Origin: Balneolaceae bacterium
GTDB taxonomy: Bacteria; Bacteroidota; Rhodothermia; Balneolales; Balneolaceae
DNA: 9,704 nt
Reading direction: 5' to 3'
NCBI GenBank assembly: GCA_007126675.1
Contig: SLAU01000290.1
Span: forward strand, 1-9,704
Shown: positions 1 through 6,226 of the stretch, piece after piece
Layout of the letters: the number at the start of each line of letters is the position of its first letter
Numbering within the stretch: position 1 is the first letter of the stretch
The notes under the pieces: generated by a model
What the model was told of the DNA's origin: nothing
Databases searched by the model: none
Seen by the model: only the letters and a program-made list of their open reading frames with translations
Position numbers and translations under genes: made by a program

Positions 1-1008
1 CGTCAGCCTGCTGCATACTGTGGAGTTATAGGTTTAAAGCCAACTTATGGGCGTGTTTCCCGGCATGGACTTGTTGCATTTGCATCTTCATTCGATTGTA
101 TAGGTCCATTTACAAATAATGTAGAAGATGCCGCTAAATTATTGCAGTGCATAGCCGGGCATGATCCAATGGACCAGTCTTCAGCAGATCTTCCGGTACC
201 CGATTATATTGAAGAAATGCACGAAGATAAGCCGATGAAAATCGGGATACCCTCCGAGTATTTTGGGGAAGGACTTGATCCTGAAATCCGCGACAGAGTA
301 AACACCTATCTTTCTGCGTTGGAAAATCAAGGACATCAGCTTATTGATATTTCACTTCCCCACACAAAATATGCAATTGCCACATACTATATTCTTGCTA
401 CGGCAGAAGCATCCAGTAACCTTGCCCGGTATGACGGCATTCGCTACGGGCATCGTGCGGATTTTGAAAAAGTGGAACAGCAATTGAAAAATGAGCGAAT
501 TGCAGTCGAAAAAAGAATAAGCACTGCAGTAGGTGCCGAACGTGAGAATTTGCTCGAGGAAATGGCCTCTATCGACTCTCCGCTGATCAGGCTTTATAAG
601 CAATCGCGGACTGAAGGCTTCGCAGAAGAAGTAAAGCGCCGTATTTTGCTGGGTACTTACGTTCTTAGTGCCGGATATTATGATGCTTACTACGCAAAAG
701 CTCAAAAAGTGAGAAGGTTAATTAAAAACGATTTTGAGCACGCTTTTGATAAAGTAGACGTGATAGCTTCCCCAACAACACCCACTACCGCGTTTAAACT
801 GGGCGAGAACCAGGATGATCCGCTTCAAATGTATTTGAATGATATTTACACAATCTCCGCAAATCTTGCAGGAATTTGTGGTATTAGTTTGCCGGTCGGG
901 TTCCATTCAAATGGTTTGCCGATTGGTATGCAGTTTATGGGCAACAGTTTCAGGGAATCTGACATATTAAATATTGCCCGCAGAACTGAAGAGATCTCAG
1001 AGAATTAA
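1..1008 (+). CDS. gatA: Glutamyl-tRNA(Gln)/aspartyl-tRNA(Asn) amidotransferase subunit A, 5' end cut off by the window
   Basis: Amidase-signature subunit of the GatCAB complex. It frees ammonia from glutamine so that misacylated Glu-tRNA(Gln) or Asp-tRNA(Asn) can be amidated in the cytoplasm. The frame is open from base 1, so 335 C-terminal residues are visible and roughly 150 are missing. The fragment opens with RQPAAYCG, which in this family directly follows the nucleophilic serine of the GGSIRQPA motif, so the catalytic Lys-Ser-Ser triad lies just outside. Visible family blocks are KPTYGRVSR (residues 13-21), the SPTTPT block (257-262), [10 protein letters not shown] (291-300) and GLPIGMQ (305-311). 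The stretch from about residue 155 to 196 is a charged, Glu/Lys-rich insertion of about 36 residues compared with typical GatA, placed between the GHRAD and RTEGF motifs. The next gene starts 14 bp downstream, suggesting an operon. The identity is very secure. Confidence 0.97.
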   Translation, partial: RQPAAYCGVIGLKPTYGRVSRHGLVAFASSFDCIGPFTNNVEDAAKLLQCIAGHDPMDQSSADLPVPDYIEEMHEDKPMKIGIPSEYFGEGLDPEIRDRVNTYLSALENQGHQLIDISLPHTKYAIATYYILATAEASSNLARYDGIRYGHRADFEKVEQQLKNERIAVEKRISTAVGAERENLLEEMASIDSPLIRLYKQSRTEGFAEEVKRRILLGTYVLSAGYYDAYYAKAQKVRRLIKNDFEHAFDKVDVIASPTTPTTAFKLGENQDDPLQMYLNDIYTISANLAGICGISLPVGFHSNGLPIGMQFMGNSFRESDILNIARRTEEISEN

Positions 1009-1022
1009 CTTTATCCGATTCT

Positions 1023-2003
1023 ATGGCAAGGTACTTCAGGTATACTCTACTTTTTCTTGGAATAGCTTGGTTTGTCTATTCTTGCGGAGAAGAAGGTGCC
1101 GGGCTGCAGTTTACAGAGCAGGGAAGGGATGTTCCTGAATTTTCGGCTGAAAACGCCTATCACTATATTGAAACCCAGGTTAATTTTGGTCCGCGCGTAC
1201 CCAACTTCGAGGGGCATCGCGAAGCTATTCAGTATTTCAGAAATCACTTTATAGAAAAAGCCGGACAGCGTAATGTATTTATTCAGCAGTTCAGACAGGA
1301 AGTGTATGGAGAAGAGTTACAGATGTTCAATGTAATCGCATCATTCAATCCTGAAGCTGAAGATCGCATTGTATTAGCAGCACACTGGGACACTCGCCCA
1401 AGAGGAGAACAGGATCCGGATCATCCCGAATTACCCATCCCGGGAGCTGATGATGGCGGCAGCGGAGTGGGAGTTTTGATGGAGTTAGCCTCAGTCTTTG
1501 CAGATCAGCCACCACCATTAGGGGTCGATATTGTTTTGTTTGATGGAGAAGATTACGGCGAAGAATCGGACCTTGATCATTATTTTCTTGGATCGCGTTA
1601 TTGGGGTAATAATCCTCCCGTTGAAGGATATAACCCCAGGTTTGGAATTTTGCTTGATATGGTGGGTGGTGAAAATGCAATCTTTCCCAAAGAGGGATAT
1701 TCCATGCAGTTTGCACCAAATCTGGTAAATGAAATCTGGTCGATAGCCAGGCAAAAAGGGTATGGAAATCTTTTTGTTGATGAGCGTGGCGGTATGGTGG
1801 CCGATGATCACATCATAGTTCAAAGATATACCGGTATCCCGATGATCAATATTATACATCACACAAGGGAAGAGGGTGGCCGGGTAAACTTCCCGCCTTA
1901 CTGGCATACACAACAAGATGATATGGATATTATCGACGTAAATACCTTGCAGGCAGTTGGCGATGTATTGCTTGAGCTGATCTACAACCGTATTCCCACA
2001 TGA
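1023..2003 (+). CDS. Lipoprotein glutaminyl-peptide cyclotransferase-like zinc enzyme (peptidase M28 fold)
   Basis: A 326-residue exported enzyme that probably converts N-terminal glutamine of exported peptides to pyroglutamate; an aminopeptidase activity is the alternative. The N-terminus has a hydrophobic segment (about 6-19) and a relaxed lipobox VYSC with Cys21, so it should be membrane-anchored outside the cytoplasm. Motifs follow animal-type glutaminyl cyclases closely: AAHWDTR (119-125), GADDGG with the likely zinc Asp144, LFDGED (172-177) with Glu176 as probable general acid/base and Asp177 as zinc ligand, LLDMVG with Asp212, ADDHI (260-264), and YWHTQQDD with zinc His295 next to Trp294. 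The single-zinc pattern (Asp, Glu/Asp, His) and the DDHI block favour cyclase over a two-zinc M28 aminopeptidase; this is inferred by motif matching. No Shine-Dalgarno precedes the ATG. Its stop overlaps the prmA start (ATGA). Confidence 0.85.
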   Translation: MARYFRYTLLFLGIAWFVYSCGEEGAGLQFTEQGRDVPEFSAENAYHYIETQVNFGPRVPNFEGHREAIQYFRNHFIEKAGQRNVFIQQFRQEVYGEELQMFNVIASFNPEAEDRIVLAAHWDTRPRGEQDPDHPELPIPGADDGGSGVGVLMELASVFADQPPPLGVDIVLFDGEDYGEESDLDHYFLGSRYWGNNPPVEGYNPRFGILLDMVGGENAIFPKEGYSMQFAPNLVNEIWSIARQKGYGNLFVDERGGMVADDHIIVQRYTGIPMINIIHHTREEGGRVNFPPYWHTQQDDMDIIDVNTLQAVGDVLLELIYNRIPT

Positions 2004-2842
2004 GTTATCTGAAACTAAAAATCACTATACCGGACGAATTTCAGGAGTACCTGATTGCCGAATTGATGGATCTTGATTTTTATGGTTTTGAACAAGGGGA
2101 AAATGAAATAACTGCCTACGTAGAAAAATCAAGATTCAATGATTCGAACCGTGAAGCGATTGAACGTATAACCGGATATTTTGAGGGGGCCTCATTCAGT
2201 GAACTTGAAGAAATAGAGGATGAAAACTGGAACAGAAAATGGGAAGAAACCATACAGCCTCAGAAGATCGGAAAGTTTTTAGTTTGTCCTGAATGGAATA
2301 TCATTTCGCCCGAAAAAGATCAAATTCTGCTTGTTGTAGAGCCTAAAATGGCTTTTGGTACCGGTTATCATGAAACCACACGCCTGATGTTAAAGGCGAT
2401 CCAGAATTTAAATTTCACTGAAAAAACAGTACTTGATGCAGGCACCGGCACGGGTATTCTTGCAATAGCTGCATTAAAGATTGGTGCAAAATCAGCAGTA
2501 GCTTTCGATTATGACCCGCTGAGTGTTGACAATGCAGAAGAAAATGCCCTCAAAAATGAAGTTGACTCAAAGATTGATATACGTCTTGGCGGTACGGATC
2601 AAATAGATGATGATGAGAATTTCGATATCACTCTTGCCAATATAAACCGGAATGTAATTATCGAGTTTTTTCCGGATTTCAGTAAAATCACAAAATCAGG
2701 CGGACATTTAGTTTTATCCGGTCTGTTGATTACTGATGAGAAAAAAATTCTTGAGGTTATTCAAAACTATCCGTTCAGCTTAATTGAAAAGAAAACAGAA
2801 GGAGAGTGGCTCATGCTTCATTTGCAAAAGGAATTGAAATGA
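2000..2842 (+). CDS. prmA: Ribosomal protein L11 methyltransferase
   Basis: A SAM-dependent class I methyltransferase that in other bacteria trimethylates ribosomal protein L11. It is 280 residues, near the usual length. The N-terminal part (1-70) is the L11-recognition domain, followed by the linker-type block WNRKWEE (77-83) and QPQKIGKFLVCPEW (86-99). The diagnostic PrmA block MAFGTGYHETT spans 117-127. The SAM-binding loop is DAGTGTGILAIAALK (146-160), with the acidic end of strand 2 at FDYDP (169-173). The catalytic-region motif NINRN is at 214-218, and SGGHLVLSGLL ends the core (233-243). The start is the ATG of an ATGA overlap with the preceding cyclase gene; the end makes another ATGA overlap with ppx, so translation is probably coupled across all three genes. 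There is no sign of truncation or a missing key motif. Confidence 0.96.
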   Translation: MSYLKLKITIPDEFQEYLIAELMDLDFYGFEQGENEITAYVEKSRFNDSNREAIERITGYFEGASFSELEEIEDENWNRKWEETIQPQKIGKFLVCPEWNIISPEKDQILLVVEPKMAFGTGYHETTRLMLKAIQNLNFTEKTVLDAGTGTGILAIAALKIGAKSAVAFDYDPLSVDNAEENALKNEVDSKIDIRLGGTDQIDDDENFDITLANINRNVIIEFFPDFSKITKSGGHLVLSGLLITDEKKILEVIQNYPFSLIEKKTEGEWLMLHLQKELK

Positions 2843-3753
2843 TTCGAAGTTCTATAGATATAGGCACAAACTCAGTACTTCTTCTGGTGGCTGAAGTTAA
2901 CAATGGTGAGTTGAAAGTACTTGAAGAATTGCTGGAAGTGCCGCGGCTGGGAAAAGGGGTTGATAAAAACAAAACTCTTGATGATGACAGCATTCAGAGA
3001 GTTCTGGATGTATTGGAGAAATATCAGAAATTTCTTGAGGCTAATTATAAAGAGAGTGTCAGCAATACGGTAGTAACAGCAACAAGTGCCGTGAGGGATT
3101 CATCCAACAGGGAAGAATTTATGCGGCTTGTAAAAGCTAAAACCGGTTGGGGGATTTTACTACTCAGCGGCGATGAAGAGGCGATTACAACTTATAGAGG
3201 CGCATTAACTGTATTGGATCATAAATATCATAACACTGCAAATGCCATTCTCGATATTGGCGGCGGGAGCACTGAAATAGCTTTAGGCAATGGCCTTGAA
3301 CTTGAAGAGTATGTCTCACTGGATATGGGCAGCGTTCGCTTTTCTGAGAGATTTTTTAAATCGCATCCTCCTGATAAATACTCAATTACAGCATTAAAGG
3401 ATGAAGTAAAGAGTTTATTAAATAGCTCGGAGTTGAGTCCTGACCATATTGAAACAGCGATCGGAGTAGCCGGAACGGTTACATCTGTTGCAGCAATTGA
3501 GCTGAATATGGATGAATATGAAGTTTCAAAATTGAACAATTATCCTTTGAAACTAAAGACCATTTACAAATTCATCGATCAATTTTCTGTGATGAGTGCA
3601 AAAGAAATGGAAAACAGATATCCGATATTTTTAAAAAACAGGGGGGACGTAATCCTGGGTGGTTTACTGATTTTATCAGGGTTTTTGGAATGGGCGGGTA
3701 AAGATGAGATTATTGTATCAACCGGTGGTATCAGGCATGGAGTATTGATATAA
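2839..3753 (+). CDS. Exopolyphosphatase / pppGpp phosphohydrolase family protein, short form
   Basis: A member of the Ppx/GppA branch of the ASKHA (actin-like) ATPase fold. Relatives hydrolyse inorganic polyphosphate or convert pppGpp to ppGpp; the sequence alone does not decide between them. The ATG at 2839 is chosen because it overlaps the prmA stop, sits 6 nt after an AAAAGGAA ribosome-binding sequence (2826-2833), and puts the phosphate-1 motif SIDIGTNS at residues 5-12, as expected. Other motifs: TATSAVRDSSN (80-90), SGDEEA (110-115, with the family's catalytic-region glutamate), LDIGGGST (138-145), LDMGSVRF (161-168), GVAGT (209-213) and STGGIRHG (294-301). At 304 residues it is the two-domain form and lacks the C-terminal HD-like extension of E. 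coli Ppx and GppA. Its TAA stop runs straight into the following terminator. Confidence 0.9.
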   Translation: MIRSSIDIGTNSVLLLVAEVNNGELKVLEELLEVPRLGKGVDKNKTLDDDSIQRVLDVLEKYQKFLEANYKESVSNTVVTATSAVRDSSNREEFMRLVKAKTGWGILLLSGDEEAITTYRGALTVLDHKYHNTANAILDIGGGSTEIALGNGLELEEYVSLDMGSVRFSERFFKSHPPDKYSITALKDEVKSLLNSSELSPDHIETAIGVAGTVTSVAAIELNMDEYEVSKLNNYPLKLKTIYKFIDQFSVMSAKEMENRYPIFLKNRGDVILGGLLILSGFLEWAGKDEIIVSTGGIRHGVLI

Positions 3754-3790
3754 AAAAACGCCACCCGGGTTAAATCAGGTGACGTTTTTT
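3753..3790. terminator. Bidirectional intrinsic terminator between ppx and the outer-membrane barrel gene
   Basis: The arms AAAAAACGCCACC (3753-3765) and GGTGACGTTTTTT (3778-3790) pair over 13 positions with a single C/A mismatch, around a 12-nt loop. A 7-base A run leads in and a 6-base T run follows, so the hairpin works on either strand. It serves the + strand operon and the convergent - strand gene that ends at 3810. The ppx stop codon uses the first As of the stem base. Confidence 0.9.
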
Positions 3791-3809
3791 GATAAATCAT
3801 AAATAACTA

Positions 3810-4394
3810 TTAGAAAGAGAAGCGTAAGCCTGCGCCAAGTACGAACTGGTTAGCATTTCCGCCAAGGTTACCAAGTTTAGCTTCTGCAAACAGATCTGCA
3901 AAGTCGAGGTCATACTCAAGACCACCACCAAGGTTCAATCCGAATTCAGTGTCGCTGAACTCACCACCAAAATTAAACCCGGAACCGGTTTCTTCTGAAC
4001 TTATTGAGATACCGGTAATATTGATTCCGCCTAAGGCATAAACGATTAATTCTCCATCATCAACAAAAAGATAATGGCCATTAAGGTTTAGCTCCCACAC
4101 TGTTGCTTTTTCAGTAATTGTAGCTCCCATAAAACTTTCGGATTCTTCTTTAGGGAAATAGAAAGTAAAATCACCACCTGCTCTGATTTCGGGGGTAAAA
4201 GCATAGTATCCGTCAACCCGGATTCCAAGATCGTTATCAAGGTTGCCAAAACCGAAACCGACACCGGTTCCAAAAGCCAATCCAACTCCAAGTTTAAAAT
4301 CACCTTCCTGGGTTTGAGCATGAGCTTTGTCCTGGATCATTGTTGTTCCGAACATAAGTCCAAGAAATAAAATTGCTGTTAATACTTTTTTCAT
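3810..4394 (-). CDS. Small outer-membrane beta-barrel protein (porin/OmpA-barrel-like)
   Basis: A 194-residue exported protein. It begins with MKK, a hydrophobic core (about 4-20) and an AHA|Q signal peptidase I site (24-26), leaving about 168 mature residues, a size that fits an eight-stranded barrel. The mature part is rich in Gly and in alternating hydrophobic/polar segments typical of amphipathic beta strands, for example around LGVGLAFGTGVGFGFG. It ends in LRFSF, a terminal aromatic beta-signal of the kind recognised by the BAM machinery. The ATG at 4392-4394 is preferred over an upstream GTG at 4502 because the signal peptide starts exactly there. The 36 extra residues are charged and would spoil export. 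No Shine-Dalgarno is visible. It is divergent from the ECF sigma gene and could be one of its targets, which is inference. The ligand and exact role are unknown. Confidence 0.82.
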   Translation of the reverse strand: MKKVLTAILFLGLMFGTTMIQDKAHAQTQEGDFKLGVGLAFGTGVGFGFGNLDNDLGIRVDGYYAFTPEIRAGGDFTFYFPKEESESFMGATITEKATVWELNLNGHYLFVDDGELIVYALGGINITGISISSEETGSGFNFGGEFSDTEFGLNLGGGLEYDLDFADLFAEAKLGNLGGNANQFVLGAGLRFSF

Positions 4395-4660
4395 AGTTTT
4401 AGTTAGTTGTGTTTTAGTTAAAGTTGAAGTTACGTAGTTTTTTTGAAGAAACTTGCTAAGCCGTCTGCTTATTTCTGCTTCTAAATAAAATAAATATAAC
4501 ACTAATATTAAACCCTACTTTTAATGTAGAGTAGTTTTTTCTGAGTGCTATTGTTATGTTAATATAAAATACCTCGTATTTTGTGAGGTTTTGTACATAT
4601 AGCGTATTCTTAAGCAAATAAATATCAAAAAAATTAAATCTTTTTTTAACACCTCTCTTG
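4395..4660. promoter_or_regulatory. AT-rich divergent promoter region between the barrel gene and the ECF sigma gene
   Basis: A 266-bp region with no credible gene that must hold the promoters of both divergent genes. Visible structures are an ACCTC/GAGGT inverted repeat at 4571-4589 with a 9-nt spacer containing TATTTTG, a CTACT/AGTAG repeat followed by six Ts (4515-4540), two copies of GTTTTAGTTA at 4396-4405 and 4411-4420 just upstream of the barrel start, and an A7-N7-T7 tract at 4627-4647 just upstream of the sigma gene. I cannot place a convincing -35/-10 or Bacteroidota -33/-7 pair. Confidence 0.5.
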
Positions 4661-5290
4661 ATGAGCTCGAATAAGGAAAAGAATCAAACAAACATCAGAG
4701 AAAATGCTTCTGCAAGCAGTCTGGAGGATGATAAATGGGTACAAAAGGCGGTTAGCGGCAGCCAGGAGGCTTACAGGGAGTTAATGAACAAATACCAAAA
4801 GCCGCTGCAATACCATGTCCTTAAAATGGTTAAAGATCAGGAACAGGTTGAAGACCTCGTGCAGGAAGCATTCATGAAGGCCTTTAAAAATCTAAACTCC
4901 TACAATACAGATTACGCTTTTTCAACCTGGATTTACCGGATAACTACTAATCATACCATCGACTATCTTCGGAAAAAGAAACTGCAAACCACATCTATTG
5001 ATGAACCTCGAAAAACTAAAGATGGCGAACTTTCGATGGAACTGCCCGATCAAAGCCACATGGCAGACAGAGACATTCAGCGAAAACAGAGAAAAAAAAT
5101 TATAACCAAAGCAATCAAAAACCTTCCTGATAAATATCGACAGGTTATTGAAATGCGCCATCTTGAAGAGTTAAGTTACCAGGAAATTTCAGAACAACTC
5201 GATCTTCCTCTCGGTACTGTAAAGGCTCATATTTTCAGAGCCAGAGAAATGCTTTATAAATCACTAAAAGACAAAAGAGAACATTTTTGA
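4661..5290 (+). CDS. RNA polymerase sigma factor, ECF subfamily (RpoE-like)
   Basis: A 209-residue group 4 sigma factor. Region 2 spans about 27-107: a core-binding helix around DLVQEAFMKAFKNL (65-78), then the -10 recognition part FSTWIYRITTNHTIDYLRKK (87-106). A charged linker (108-148) with no region 3 follows. Region 4 (about 150-203) holds LPDKYRQVIEMRHLEELSYQEI and the -35 recognition helix LPLGTVKAHIFRAREML (182-198). The first 25 residues are a polar N-terminal extension. The ATG at 4661 is preferred to the TTG directly before it; neither has a Shine-Dalgarno. There is no adjacent anti-sigma gene with a membrane segment. The 3' neighbour is a lipoprotein 85 bp on, with no terminator between. 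The divergent neighbour is an outer-membrane barrel, so an envelope-related regulon is a reasonable guess. Confidence 0.93.
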   Translation: MSSNKEKNQTNIRENASASSLEDDKWVQKAVSGSQEAYRELMNKYQKPLQYHVLKMVKDQEQVEDLVQEAFMKAFKNLNSYNTDYAFSTWIYRITTNHTIDYLRKKKLQTTSIDEPRKTKDGELSMELPDQSHMADRDIQRKQRKKIITKAIKNLPDKYRQVIEMRHLEELSYQEISEQLDLPLGTVKAHIFRAREMLYKSLKDKREHF

Positions 5291-5325
5291 ATTTTTATGG
5301 GGTGTATTTGAAAGATTCTGCGCTA

Positions 5326-5355
5326 TAGTAGTAACCATATCATCATTAACTACTA
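5326..5355. promoter_or_regulatory. 7-bp inverted repeat upstream of the acidic lipoprotein gene
   Basis: TAGTAGT (5326-5332) and ACTACTA (5349-5355) are perfect complements separated by 16 nt and end 20 bp before the ATG at 5376. This could be an operator dyad or a leader hairpin. In an AT-rich spacer of 85 bp a repeat this size may also occur by chance, and no regulator is identified. Confidence 0.35.
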
Positions 5356-5375
5356 ATTCAAAAACAAGAAATAAG

Positions 5376-6161
5376 ATGTACACATTTAGAAAAATACTTA
5401 TTACAGTAGCAACACTTTGTTTATTGTTTGTTACCGCATGTTCGGACGATCCGGCCTCATCAGGCGAAGGTGAAAGACCGGAAGTACCTGATACTACTCC
5501 CGCCGAAGTTGATAACAGCTATTTTGAAAATAATTCTCCACCCGCTACAGAAGAGTTCAGCGGATTTAATAACGCTTCTAGTCATGCACAAACCGCGAAT
5601 GTTGCCCTTGCAAATAATACTGCATTGGGAGAAAGTTATTTAATGTTTACGCAGTTTGATGATGCTGAATTTCAGAATGGCATGTGGGTTTGGACGTTTT
5701 CAATAGAAGAAGATGGCGAAATGCTAACAATCAGAACTACGGCTGAAGAAGTATCAGGCGGAATTGAATGGAAAATTTATTTTAGCGGTGTATTTGATGA
5801 CGAAGTTGTTGACGAATTCTTATTTGTCTCCGGTTTTGTATCTAATGACGGAAATTCCGGTGGCTGGTCATATTACTTCCCGAATGATGACGGCATCAGT
5901 GTAAAGTTCTTAGAATATGAGTGGAGTATGCAGGGAGAGGATAATGTTACACTGTCTTACACCATATTTGATGAAGATGGAAATGTAGCGGGCAATGTTG
6001 AATATGTTCAAAATGGCCCTGAGCATACGATCACGATGGAAAACTTCGGATTCAATGATTTTGTAGAAGTATTCTGGAATACTGATACCGGGGTTGGCTA
6101 TGTAATTGAAGATGGCGAGCAAACCTGCTGGAATCAAAACTTTGAAAACGTTGCTTGTTAA
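5376..6161 (+). CDS. Unrecognised, strongly acidic lipoprotein, probably surface exposed
   Basis: I do not recognise a family. The 261-residue product starts with a charged-hydrophobic signal (RKILITVATLCLLFVT) and lipobox VTAC with Cys22. The residues after it, SDDP, resemble the Ser-Asp-Asp surface-export signal described for Bacteroidota lipoproteins. A low-complexity Pro/Glu/Ser linker (about 27-55) leads into a domain of about 200 residues made of short aromatic, alternating segments (MWVWTF, EWKIYFSG, GWSYYF, EYEWSM) that look like an all-beta fold. By hand count the mature part has about 47 Asp/Glu against only 4 Lys/Arg, typical of salt-adapted exported proteins. Two cysteines near the end, Cys251 and Cys261 (the last residue), could form a disulfide. 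The ATG follows an A-rich AAGAAATAAG stretch. It lies 85 bp after the ECF sigma gene and may be co-transcribed with it or be its target. Confidence 0.8.
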   Translation: MYTFRKILITVATLCLLFVTACSDDPASSGEGERPEVPDTTPAEVDNSYFENNSPPATEEFSGFNNASSHAQTANVALANNTALGESYLMFTQFDDAEFQNGMWVWTFSIEEDGEMLTIRTTAEEVSGGIEWKIYFSGVFDDEVVDEFLFVSGFVSNDGNSGGWSYYFPNDDGISVKFLEYEWSMQGEDNVTLSYTIFDEDGNVAGNVEYVQNGPEHTITMENFGFNDFVEVFWNTDTGVGYVIEDGEQTCWNQNFENVAC

Positions 6162-6165
6162 GCAC

Positions 6166-6182
6166 TACTGAAAGCTTCAGTA
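6166..6182 (+). repeat. Short perfect hairpin just after the lipoprotein stop
   Basis: TACTGAA (6166-6172) and TTCAGTA (6176-6182) pair perfectly over 7 bp with a 3-nt loop AGC. It begins 4 nt after the stop codon and lies 9 nt upstream of the main terminator, giving two stacked hairpins at this 3' end. It lacks its own T run, so it may protect the mRNA end rather than terminate. Confidence 0.55.
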
Positions 6183-6191
6183 TAGATTAAT

Positions 6192-6226
6192 AAAAAAGCT
6201 CCGGCAGTATATGTCGGAGCTTTTTT
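6192..6226. terminator. Bidirectional intrinsic terminator between the lipoprotein gene and queG
   Basis: AAAAAAGCTCCG (6192-6203) and CGGAGCTTTTTT (6215-6226) are a perfect 12-bp inverted repeat with an 11-nt loop, flanked by A and T tracts, so it can end transcription from both sides. The queG stop codon (TAA on the - strand, 6225-6227) is embedded in the tract, meaning that terminator and stop share bases. Confidence 0.93.

Noticed and set aside
352..705. 117-codon - strand frame opposite gatA
   Set aside because: Antisense to conserved GatA sequence, with no motif of its own.
1345..1916. Two open frames of over 120 codons on the - strand opposite the glutaminyl cyclase gene
   Set aside because: They are antisense to a gene with intact catalytic motifs, show no recognisable protein features, and overlap each other; they are shadows of the coding strand.
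2806..2838. GTG extension of ppx
   Set aside because: ATG 2839 has a good ribosome-binding sequence, overlaps the prmA stop, and places SIDIGTNS at the right distance from the N-terminus.
4396..4420. Two copies of GTTTTAGTTA, 15 bp apart, as a repeat array
   Set aside because: Only two copies, in AT-rich sequence upstream of a start; too little to call a binding site or CRISPR-like array.
4395..4502. GTG extension of the outer-membrane barrel gene
   Set aside because: It would put 36 charged residues in front of a complete signal peptide.
4627..4647. A7-N7-T7 tract before the sigma gene as terminator or phase-variable tract
   Set aside because: No GC stem for a terminator, and runs of seven are ordinary in AT-rich upstream DNA; no evidence of length variation.
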